A stretch of 6,928 nucleotides of DNA. It comes from CBFHND01 sp965657085 (GTDB lineage: Bacteria > Pseudomonadota > Alphaproteobacteria > Rhodobacterales > Rhodobacteraceae). The stretch covers positions 1 through 6,928 of the forward strand of contig CBFHND010000055.1 in assembly GCA_965657085.1 (NCBI GenBank), given 5' to 3'. The position numbers and the translations under genes are program-made. Shown piece by piece: positions 1 to 5,922 of the stretch. The notes under the pieces are model-generated. The model was given only the letters and a program-made list of their open reading frames with translations. It ran no database searches and was not told where the DNA came from. Within the stretch, counting starts at the first letter, position 1. Every line of letters begins with the position of its first letter.

Positions 1-978
1 TTTGCGGTCCGGCACGATTGCGTTGATGGCCTCCAACGCGGCCAGCACACCGCGCCGGCGATAGTCTTCCAGGGACAACTCCGACTGATCTGCGGTCGGG
101 TTGCACCACGAGATCATGAAGACGGTAAAACCCTGTTGCACCAGATAGTTGACCATCGAATTGTGCGGCGACAGGTCGAGAATGTAGTATTTCATGATCC
201 ACGCCGGGATGAACAACACCGGCTCTGCCTGAACCTCTTCGGTTTGCGGGCTGTATTGGATCAATTCGAAAAGGTCGTTGCGATAGACCACTTCGCCGGG
301 CGTGCAGGCCAGATCAGGCCCGATCTGGTAGCCTTCGGGCGCGGGTTTGCGGGTCTGGGTGAGCGTCTGGATCATGTCCTCGCCCAGATGCTGCGCGCCG
401 TCGATCAGGTTCTTGCCGCCGGTGCGATAGGTCTCGGCGATGATTTCGGGGTTCATCCATGGCAGGTTGGACGGCGACCAAAGATCGAGGACCTGACGCA
501 TTTGGAACTTGGTCCGGTCCGCATCCTGCTTTTCCAGACCGCGCATTTTTTCTGTGGCGTGATCCCACCAATCCTGCATCGCAAGAAAGCTTTGCTGCCA
601 GATGTGGAACGGGGCCGTATCCCATGCCTCATCCTCAAACCGATGATCATAGGGCCTGGGTTGAAAGGGGGCAGGACCCGGCTTGCCCGCGGCCATGTTT
701 GCGGCTGTGGACGCCACCTTCAGGATGTTGGTTTGCGCGCGTTCGACCAGTTCCATCTGCCGCCCCGGCGACCGGCTGAGGTGCAGGGCCCAATCGCTCC
801 ACGCTTCCTGCACCGAATGGGGGGAGATGCCCCCCGTGACACGCGCAACCGCCGCCCGCACGGCCCGGTCGAGGTTCTGATGCGGATGCGCAGGGGCCTG
901 CGGTTCAACAACTGCGGGCAAACCTGTCACAGTCGGAAGGTTCACGATGCGATCTGTTTGCGAGGATGGTTCGGTCAT
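1..978 (-). CDS. phaC: Poly(3-hydroxyalkanoate) synthase, N-terminal 326 residues (cut by the window edge)
   Basis: Polymerises (R)-3-hydroxyacyl-CoA into polyhydroxyalkanoate at the surface of cytoplasmic storage granules. Reading minus from the ATG at 978 gives an open frame of 326 codons to base 1. Residues about 33-81 fit the short PHBC_N domain (LDRAVRAAVARVTGG, then EAWSDWALHLSRSPG). Residues about 108-300 fit PhaC_N, with a Trp-rich stretch (FHIWQQSFLAMQDWWDHAT) and the conserved run IPAWIMKYYILDLSPHNSMV (257-276) followed by SWCNP (290-294). The family is normally near 600 residues. The catalytic lipase-box Cys, Asp and His would lie beyond the left edge, so activity cannot be judged. 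The start is supported by AGGAG 9 nt upstream. It is the fourth gene of the exporter operon, 12 nt after the permease stop. Position 292 is Cys, where homologues I recall often have Arg or another residue. The family call is firm; the subclass is less certain. Confidence 0.93.
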   Translation of the reverse strand, partial: MTEPSSQTDRIVNLPTVTGLPAVVEPQAPAHPHQNLDRAVRAAVARVTGGISPHSVQEAWSDWALHLSRSPGRQMELVERAQTNILKVASTAANMAAGKPGPAPFQPRPYDHRFEDEAWDTAPFHIWQQSFLAMQDWWDHATEKMRGLEKQDADRTKFQMRQVLDLWSPSNLPWMNPEIIAETYRTGGKNLIDGAQHLGEDMIQTLTQTRKPAPEGYQIGPDLACTPGEVVYRNDLFELIQYSPQTEEVQAEPVLFIPAWIMKYYILDLSPHNSMVNYLVQQGFTVFMISWCNPTADQSELSLEDYRRRGVLAALEAINAIVPDRK

Positions 979-987
979 CTGCCAAAG

Positions 988-992
988 CTCCT
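988..992 (-). promoter_or_regulatory. Shine-Dalgarno of the PHA synthase gene, overlapping the permease stop codon
   Basis: On the minus strand AGGAG lies 9 nt before the ATG at 978 and shares two bases with the TAG stop of the permease (993-991). Ribosomes ending the permease would uncover or reuse this site, so the two genes are probably translationally coupled. It fixes the synthase start. Confidence 0.7.
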
Positions 993-2202
993 ATTCATGT
1001 CGCAGCGCGTCGATGGGGTTCAACCGTGCCGCACGGCGCGCCGGAAAGTAACCAAAGACCACGCCGACAGCCGCCGAAAAGAAGAACGCCAGCAACACGA
1101 TCTGAGGGTTTGGACGGAAAGGGATCGACAGCATATTGGCCCCCACCATACCCAGCCCAAGCCCCACAAGAATGCCGATCAGGCCGCCAAAGAGTGACAG
1201 GATGATCGCCTCGACCAGAAACTGCATCAGGACCTGCCGCGCCTGCGCCCCGACGGCCAGACGGATACCGATCTCGCGGGTGCGTTCGGTCACGGACACC
1301 AGCATGATGTTCATGATCCCGATACCCCCCACCAGAAGGCTGACTGCCGCCACAGCCGACAAAAGCCCGGTCAGCACACCCGTGATCCCCGACAGCATGG
1401 TCGCAAGTTGTTTCATATCCATGACAGTGAAATCATCGTCTTCGCCGCGTCCGATGCGCCGCAGGTCGCGCAGGACGGCTTCGATCTCTTCCTGCGCGCG
1501 TGTCGACGACACATCCGCGTGGAGAGCGGCGAACAACACCGCCACATCGGTGTTGCCCGCAATGCGGCGATGAAAGGTGCGGATGGGCATGATGACAAAG
1601 TCATCCTGATCACTGCCAAAGGTCGACGCGCCTTTGGATTTCAGCAATCCAATGATGTCACAGGACAGGTTGCCGATGCGGATTTCCTCACCCAGAGGGT
1701 CGGAGGCTCCGAACAGCTCCTGGCGCACCGTCTCGCCGATCACGCACACCGGCTTGCCCGATTTGATTTCGGTGTCGTCAAAGATGCGCCCGCGCTCGAC
1801 CTCCCAGCGGGCGGCGGTAAAATAGCGGTTGTCCGTGCCGACGATATCGGTGCGCCGGTTCTCGTTGCCGAAAACGGCGCGTGCACGCGACATGCTGACC
1901 GGGGCAGAGACGTCTATCATGCTGATCTGCTCTTCCAGCAGGTCGTTCATCCGAATGGTGAACATCGGGTCGATGCTGCCGGATGGGCCGCCCTCCATCG
2001 CGTCCTGACCCGGGACGATCATCAACAGGTTGCTGCCCAGCTTTTCGACGTCCGCCGTCACCTGATCCGTGGACCCCTGACCGATGGTCACCATTGCAAT
2101 CACCGCACCCACACCGATCACGATGCCCAGCACCGTCAGAAAGGACCGCAACGCGTTGCGAATGATCGCCTGAATGGCCAACCTGATCGTCTCAAGCAAC
2201 AT
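991..2202 (-). CDS. ABC exporter permease, MacB/FtsX type
   Basis: Inner-membrane permease of a tripartite MacAB-type exporter, 403 aa. Order seen: a cytosolic amphipathic start, TM1 at about residues 18-40 (FLTVLGIVIGVGAVIAMVTIG), a large periplasmic MacB_PCD domain at about 42-265, then TM2 (about 275-300), TM3 (about 326-352) and TM4 (about 368-386). The FtsX-type cytosolic loop contains ERTREIGIRLAVGA (306-319), where the ATPase couples. The C-terminus reads PARRAARLNPIDALRHE, typical of MacB. Unlike E. coli MacB, the ATPase is a separate gene, as in B. subtilis YknYZ and in LolD/LolC. The frame is open further upstream to 2247, but I chose the ATG at 2202: AGGTGG sits 6 nt before it and the protein then begins with the usual MLLETIRLA. 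It overlaps the ATPase gene by 11 nt. The substrate is unknown; MacB relatives export macrolides, peptides, toxins or lipoproteins. Confidence 0.93.
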   Translation of the reverse strand: MLLETIRLAIQAIIRNALRSFLTVLGIVIGVGAVIAMVTIGQGSTDQVTADVEKLGSNLLMIVPGQDAMEGGPSGSIDPMFTIRMNDLLEEQISMIDVSAPVSMSRARAVFGNENRRTDIVGTDNRYFTAARWEVERGRIFDDTEIKSGKPVCVIGETVRQELFGASDPLGEEIRIGNLSCDIIGLLKSKGASTFGSDQDDFVIMPIRTFHRRIAGNTDVAVLFAALHADVSSTRAQEEIEAVLRDLRRIGRGEDDDFTVMDMKQLATMLSGITGVLTGLLSAVAAVSLLVGGIGIMNIMLVSVTERTREIGIRLAVGAQARQVLMQFLVEAIILSLFGGLIGILVGLGLGMVGANMLSIPFRPNPQIVLLAFFFSAAVGVVFGYFPARRAARLNPIDALRHE

Positions 2203-2923
2203 GGGTGGCCACCTTTTGGGTGGGGCCATCGCGTTCCACGCGGCCATCGACCATCCAGATCAGACGCTTGGCATATTGCGCCATATCTGCCTCGTGGGTC
2301 ACCATGATGATGGTCAGCCCGTCGACCTCGTTGAGGTCTTTCAGGACATCCATGATTTCACGCGACAGTTTGGTGTCGAGGTTCCCGGTGGGTTCATCGG
2401 CCAGAATAACCTGCGGATTGCCTGCCAAGGCACGCGCAATCGCAACCCGCTGTTGCTGACCGCCGGACAGTTCCGAAGGATCGTGATGCGCGCGCGATGC
2501 GAGCCCGACCTTGTCCAGTGCCTCGGTTGCCGCCGCATGGCGTTCGGCGCGGCCCATGCCCTTGTAGATCAGCGGCAGTTCAACGTTTTGCAGCGCCGTG
2601 GTGCGGGGCAAAAGGTTGTAACCCTGAAAGACAAAGCCAAGGTAGTGCCGCCGCAACAGGGCGCGCTGGTCGCGTGACAGATCCGCAACCTCGACACCGT
2701 TGAACAGGTATTTGCCCGCCGTCGGCGCATCAAGGCAGCCGATCACGTTCATCGCAGTGGATTTGCCTGACCCGCTGGGCCCCATGATCGCGACAAATTC
2801 ACCGTCTTCGATGTCGATATCCACTCCGTCCAGCGCACGCACCTCCGCCTCGCCCGCGCCGTAAACCCGGCTGATCCCGCGCAGCCGGATCAAAGGGGGG
2901 GCATCGTGATCCGTGTCACCCAT
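2192..2923 (-). CDS. ABC exporter ATP-binding protein, MacB/LolD type
   Basis: Cytosolic ATPase that drives the MacB-type permease encoded next, 243 aa. All nucleotide-binding elements are present: Walker A GPSGSGKST (48-56), Q-loop Gln100, signature LSGGQQQ (152-158), Walker B VILADE (172-177), D-loop NLD (181-183) and switch His210. LDGVDIDIEDGEFVAIMGPS and ADEPTGNLDT are characteristic of the LolD/MacB/FtsE group, which transmits force to FtsX-fold permeases (mechanotransmission) rather than forming a classic transport channel. The ATG at 2923 is preferred over one at 2965 because GTGGAG lies 7 nt upstream and the shorter protein matches family length. It overlaps the adaptor gene by 8 nt and the permease gene by 11 nt, so translation of the three is probably coupled. 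Confidence 0.95.
   Translation of the reverse strand: MGDTDHDAPPLIRLRGISRVYGAGEAEVRALDGVDIDIEDGEFVAIMGPSGSGKSTAMNVIGCLDAPTAGKYLFNGVEVADLSRDQRALLRRHYLGFVFQGYNLLPRTTALQNVELPLIYKGMGRAERHAAATEALDKVGLASRAHHDPSELSGGQQQRVAIARALAGNPQVILADEPTGNLDTKLSREIMDVLKDLNEVDGLTIIMVTHEADMAQYAKRLIWMVDGRVERDGPTQKVATHVA
2209..2214 (-). promoter_or_regulatory. Shine-Dalgarno of the permease gene, inside the ATPase gene
   Basis: AGGTGG on the minus strand, 6 nt before the ATG at 2202. It lies in the last codons of the ATPase gene and decides the permease start in favour of 2202 over the upstream in-frame ATG at 2247. Confidence 0.6.
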
Positions 2924-4154
2924 CGATCCGCTCCACGACGATAAGGTCCCCGGCTGCCAGTTCACCGTCGAGAATTTCGGTCATGCGGCCATCGCTGGCC
3001 CCGGCGCGAATTGTGATCTCTTGCGGCGTGCCATCACGCATCACCCAGACCGTGTTGCGATCCCCCCGCGCGCTGGGCCCAAGGCTTTCTGGGATCAACA
3101 TGCCCAGAAGGCCGCTGCGTTCGTCATCGTCCTCGGGCACAATCGGCGGTGCATAGCGCAGTGCGGCGTTGGGCACGGTCAACGCATCCGAGATTTCCGC
3201 AACCGTGATATCGGCCGTTGCCGTCATGCCGGGGCGCAGCAACAGTTCGGAGTTGTCGATGCTCAGAACGGCCTTGTAGGTCACGACCCCGTCCACCGTC
3301 TTGGGCGCAAAGCGGATTTCCGAAATCTCTGCGGGAAAAATGCGGTCGTCGTAGGCATCAACCGTGAATTCAGCGGCGTTGCCCACGGCGGTCTGGCCAA
3401 TGTCCGCTTCGTCGATATCGACCTGCAATTCCATCTTTGTCAGGTCTTCGGCCAGCGTAAACAGCACCGGCGCCGACAAGACCGCTGCCACGATCTGGCC
3501 TTCATCCACCGCACGGTCCAGAACAACGCCATCAATGGGCGAACAGATGCAGGCCTTGTCGAGGTCGGTCTGGTGCAGGTCCACATCCGCTTCGGCCAAG
3601 GCGCGGTCCGCCAGTGCCGCCTGCAATTCCGCCTGCGCCCGCACGTAGGCTGCACGCTGTGACACGAAGGTCTGGTGCGCCGTCACGCCGCGTTCTTCCA
3701 GCCGCACGCCGCTTTCGTATTTCTCACGCGCTTCGTCGAGCGTCGCCTCGGCCATGGCGATGCGGGCGATGCTGCTGTCCAGTGCGGCCTTGCTCAGCGC
3801 CAGCTGCGCCTCAAGTTTTGTTGTGTCGAGTTCCGCGAGGATCGTGCCTTTCGTGACCGCGTCGTTGAAATCCACATGTATGCTTTTTAGGGTGCCCGAG
3901 AGCTCGCTTGATATTTCGATCATATTGGTCGGCTCGATTGTACCGGTCGCCGTCACCGTGATCCGCAGGTCGTTCAATTCGGCATTTGCGGTCACGTACC
4001 TGATGCCGCGTTCGGGATCCGCTGTGCCGATCCAATAAAGTGCCGCTGCGCCGGCGATCACCGCGATGCCCGCGTAGACAATCCAACGTGGTATCCGGTG
4101 TTTCACCGAGCCGATGCCCAGCTTTTCAGCGACGTTTTCTGTTGTCTCCGGCAT
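2916..4154 (-). CDS. Membrane-anchored periplasmic adaptor of the exporter, MacA/HlyD family
   Basis: Periplasmic adaptor (membrane fusion protein) linking the inner-membrane ABC pump to an outer-membrane channel, 412 aa. Residues 1-23 are cytosolic, about 24-42 form a single membrane anchor (WIVYAGIAVIAGAAALYWI), and there is no lipobox. Next come the first half of the lipoyl domain (about 70-110), an Ala/Glu-rich coiled-coil hairpin (about 111-199), the second lipoyl half with SPIDGVVLDRAVDEGQIV (204-221), a beta-barrel (about 240-320) ending in LLLRPGMTATADI, and a membrane-proximal domain holding an acidic insert (PEDDDERSG). TYKAVLSIDN plus LLRPGMTATA is typical of MacA. The RLS motif that contacts TolC at the hairpin tip is not clearly intact. 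CxC at 201/203 is unusual for a periplasmic segment. The start at 4154 fits family length, but the nearest SD, GAGGA, is 13 nt away, longer than usual; the frame stays open to 4298. It is the first gene of the operon. Confidence 0.92.
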   Translation of the reverse strand: MPETTENVAEKLGIGSVKHRIPRWIVYAGIAVIAGAAALYWIGTADPERGIRYVTANAELNDLRITVTATGTIEPTNMIEISSELSGTLKSIHVDFNDAVTKGTILAELDTTKLEAQLALSKAALDSSIARIAMAEATLDEAREKYESGVRLEERGVTAHQTFVSQRAAYVRAQAELQAALADRALAEADVDLHQTDLDKACICSPIDGVVLDRAVDEGQIVAAVLSAPVLFTLAEDLTKMELQVDIDEADIGQTAVGNAAEFTVDAYDDRIFPAEISEIRFAPKTVDGVVTYKAVLSIDNSELLLRPGMTATADITVAEISDALTVPNAALRYAPPIVPEDDDERSGLLGMLIPESLGPSARGDRNTVWVMRDGTPQEITIRAGASDGRMTEILDGELAAGDLIVVERIDG

Positions 4155-4272
4155 GGTTAAGAACGTGTCCTCATATGAAATCTCAAGAAAGTCTGGATCA
4201 CTCGGACCCGCGCCCGGGCATCCCGAAGCCACGGGCGTCACTCTTTTGATTGCGACCACAGCGTGCTGGCAG

Positions 4273-4291
4273 AACGTCTCGATAAGACATT
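4273..4291. repeat. Imperfect palindrome in the operon leader
   Basis: AACGTCT and AGACATT are arms of 7 nt (6 of 7 complementary) around CGATA. It lies about 120-140 nt upstream of the adaptor start, downstream of the predicted transcription start. It could be an operator or a small RNA hairpin, or it could be chance. Confidence 0.2.
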
Positions 4292-4351
4292 TTCCCACGC
4301 CTCAAGCTGCTTGGCTGTGATTCCCTTCTAACGCGTTGCTCCACATCGGCA

Positions 4352-4365
4352 TTGAGCCAGATCAA
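4352..4365 (-). promoter_or_regulatory. FNR/FnrL-type binding site, candidate class II promoter
   Basis: The minus strand reads TTGATCTGGCTCAA. The left half-site matches the FNR consensus TTGAT-N4-ATCAA exactly, and the right half-site CTCAA differs at one base. A -10-like TAGAAG lies at 4330-4325. A start near 4318 would place the box centre (4358.5) close to -41, the spacing of class II FNR activation. FNR-family regulators in Rhodobacterales (FnrL, and DNR-type proteins) use this motif and act at low oxygen or with NO. Predicted leader length is about 160 nt. The box is seen directly; the regulator and start site are inferred. Confidence 0.5.
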
Positions 4366-4413
4366 AGCCATGACTGGCACGGGGCGACGGAGAAATGGTG
4401 GCGTGCTGTTTGA

Positions 4414-5796
4414 CTATGTGGATGCGCGCAGAATGCGCATAGTTTGCTGCCCCAATTCCTGTGCGGCACGCTGGGTGTCGGCAACCGCCATCACGTTGAC
4501 CATCGTCCCGTGAGGGGACGTAGGGGGCGACAGCACGACAACTCCGTTTGCAGGCGCCGTGTGCCGGAACAGCAAGCCATCCAGCTTTTGCAAAAGGGTG
4601 GCCGTGTTGATCCAGACGTCGGGGATCGTCTCTTGCATGATCATCAGGCCTTCAAAATGCCCAAGCACAGGAGAGGTGGCGGCGGTCATCGGAATGGACA
4701 CGCCGCCCCACCGGCCATTGCATTCAATCCAGTGAATCGTGGTGTCGGCACAGATCACCGCATCAAAGCTGCACCGGCCGTAGTACCCAACCTGTTGCAG
4801 CACGGCGGCCAGCGTGCAGGCGTCAGAGACCAGCCGGGCCTGAACCGCCATCGGCAGGCGCGATTTCCCCGCCCCGACAAAAGCGGCGGCTTCACTCATC
4901 ACGCTCTGCTCGAAAACGCCTTCGGCAATTGGCGGACCTTGCCCGGTGCGGGGTATCCACAACTGAACCGAAGGGCTGCATTGAACCATGTCGTCCCAGA
5001 CCCCGACCAGAACGGGATACCGATCCTGCCAGCCCGTGGCATGAAGACGGTCCATCAGAAAGGCGCGGATCTGGGCGATGGTCTTGCCTGTCAGGATCGT
5101 GCTGTTGATCCTGACGTTGCCCGCCGAACCGGCGCTGTCGGGGATTTTCACGATCACCTGTGCCGCGTTCTTGCTGATGCGCGACACAAGGGCCGCGGTT
5201 GCGGCCGGGCCATAGGCAGACATCGTGGCTGGCGTAGAGCCTTGGCCCAGAACCGCGCGGGCCAATCGGGAAAACCACAGTTTGTCATTGGCGCGCTTTG
5301 CCACTCTTGGCGAGGGGCCGCAGACGTGCACGACCAGACCTGCGGCCTCTCCGATCGCTTGGGCCATGCGCCAGACGTTGCCCGTTGTGAGATAGGATTT
5401 CAGCGTCAGACCGCCGCGTTGCCGTGCAATCATCGCCAGCTTGTCGATCAGCTGAGGTGACATCAACACATGTTTGGCCACCGACTGCGTTTCAGGCGGC
5501 GCGCTTTCGATGAAGGAGACATTTGTCAGGGCCAGACGTTGCTCCAAATAGGCCTCGAACGCCGGGTCGCGCCTGCGCACAAGGACAACATCGCCCGGTT
5601 GGGCCAGATGGGCCATCCGGTAATCCAGACGCTTGCCCGCTGTTCCAGACAGCAGGCTTATTTCCGATTGATCCCCGATCAGCAGCGTTGGGCCATCCCC
5701 GGTGCCCTGTGCCACCCATGGCCCGAAATCAAGCGAACCCAGCAACGCGGGTTCATCCGCGACAAGACGTTCGGCAATGGTTGTGCAGGCTTTCAT
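4414..5796 (-). CDS. ATP-grasp ligase-like protein with a PreATP-grasp-type N-terminus
   Basis: Probable ATP-dependent carboxylate-amine ligase, 460 aa, soluble, with no signal peptide. Residues about 36-100 (LLIGDQSEISLLSGTAGKRL, then GDVVLVRRRDPAFEAYL) resemble the PreATP-grasp domain found in PGM1-type peptide ligases. The ATP-grasp fold follows: NDKLWFSRLA (170-179), the ATP-binding strand VIVKIPDSAGSAGNV with Lys217 (214-228), the family-specific SPSVQLWIP (274-282), and FDAVI (344-348) with IECNGRWGG (357-365), whose Glu358 and Asn360 sit where ATP-grasp enzymes bind Mg-ATP. The last ~90 residues are a C-terminal extension. I chose the ATG at 5796 because AAGGA lies 5 nt before it; upstream in-frame ATGs (5811, 5868, 5946) lack a ribosome site, and 5946 would run into the divergent gene. 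It may form a unit with that amidotransferase-like gene. The ATP-grasp call is fairly firm; the substrate is unknown. Confidence 0.75.
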   Translation of the reverse strand: MKACTTIAERLVADEPALLGSLDFGPWVAQGTGDGPTLLIGDQSEISLLSGTAGKRLDYRMAHLAQPGDVVLVRRRDPAFEAYLEQRLALTNVSFIESAPPETQSVAKHVLMSPQLIDKLAMIARQRGGLTLKSYLTTGNVWRMAQAIGEAAGLVVHVCGPSPRVAKRANDKLWFSRLARAVLGQGSTPATMSAYGPAATAALVSRISKNAAQVIVKIPDSAGSAGNVRINSTILTGKTIAQIRAFLMDRLHATGWQDRYPVLVGVWDDMVQCSPSVQLWIPRTGQGPPIAEGVFEQSVMSEAAAFVGAGKSRLPMAVQARLVSDACTLAAVLQQVGYYGRCSFDAVICADTTIHWIECNGRWGGVSIPMTAATSPVLGHFEGLMIMQETIPDVWINTATLLQKLDGLLFRHTAPANGVVVLSPPTSPHGTMVNVMAVADTQRAAQELGQQTMRILRAST

Positions 5797-5817
5797 GGAA
5801 GTCCTTGGCATGGACAG

Positions 5818-5831
5818 GGATCGGACGATCC
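5818..5831. repeat. 14-bp palindrome, candidate operator near the ATP-grasp start
   Basis: GGATCG-GA-CGATCC has perfect 6-bp arms around two bases. It lies 22-35 nt upstream of the ATP-grasp start codon, a plausible repressor position for that gene. No regulator gene is visible in the window. Chance occurrence is possible. Confidence 0.3.
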
Positions 5832-5897
5832 TAAGCCGGTTTTTCAGCCGCGAATTGACCGATGTCATGTGCGCCATGCGCAGGACGGATAAACGTG

Positions 5898-5913
5898 CCT
5901 TGTCAAAACAAGG
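5898..5913 (+). promoter_or_regulatory. Palindrome/hairpin overlapping the amidotransferase Shine-Dalgarno
   Basis: CCTTGT-CAAA-ACAAGG is a perfect 6-bp inverted repeat with a 4-base loop. Its right arm contains most of the AAGGAG ribosome site (5910-5915) for the ATG at 5923. As RNA it could mask the ribosome site; as DNA it could be an operator that also covers the TTGACA on the minus strand. Neither role is proven. Confidence 0.35.
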
Positions 5914-5922
5914 AGTGATCTG

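Larger units (their letters stand above)
4155..4413 (-). promoter_or_regulatory. Leader and promoter region of the exporter-PHA synthase operon
   Basis: A 259-nt gap between the stop of the ATP-grasp gene and the adaptor start, both on the minus strand. Short open frames here have no recognisable product or good ribosome binding site. The region holds the FNR-like box (4352-4365) and an imperfect palindrome (4273-4291). I find no stem-loop followed by a T-run that would act as an intrinsic terminator for the ATP-grasp gene, so some read-through into the operon is possible. Confidence 0.5.
5797..5922. promoter_or_regulatory. Divergent promoter region between the ATP-grasp and amidotransferase genes
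   Basis: A 126-nt spacer that must hold the 5' signals of both genes. On the minus strand AAGGA (5806-5802) is the ATP-grasp Shine-Dalgarno; on the plus strand AAGGAG (5910-5915) serves the amidotransferase. A perfect -35 hexamer TTGACA is on the minus strand at 5906-5901, but no convincing -10 follows at 16-18 nt. A TTGACC at 5855-5860 on the plus strand also lacks a properly spaced -10. Promoters are therefore not assigned. Two palindromes in the spacer are listed separately. Confidence 0.5.

Noticed and set aside
136..1197. Long plus-strand open frame of 353 codons
   Set aside because: It is antisense to the PHA synthase and the permease 3' end, both of which show clear family motifs. The reading has no recognisable domain and odd His/Arg-rich composition.
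1408..2307. Plus-strand open frame of 299 codons
   Set aside because: Antisense shadow of the MacB-type permease; no motif and no ribosome site.
4356..4378. GCCAG / CTGGC inverted repeat
   Set aside because: Only 5 bp with a 13-nt loop; it overlaps the better supported FNR-like box and is probably incidental.
4198..4380. Small minus-strand frame of 60 codons in the exporter leader, considered as a precursor or leader peptide
   Set aside because: No ribosome binding site, no precursor-like features, and it begins on top of the FNR-like box and predicted promoter.
4423..4440. Stem ATGCGC / GCGCAT at the end of the ATP-grasp gene, considered as a terminator
   Set aside because: It lies within the coding sequence before the stop codon, and no T-run follows on the minus strand.
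4444..5460. Plus-strand open frame of 338 codons
   Set aside because: Antisense to the ATP-grasp gene; rich in His, Arg and Gly without any domain pattern. The minus frame has matching SD and ATP-grasp motifs.
5855..5893. Possible plus-strand promoter with TTGACC and GATAAA
   Set aside because: The spacer is 27 nt, well outside the 16-18 nt range.
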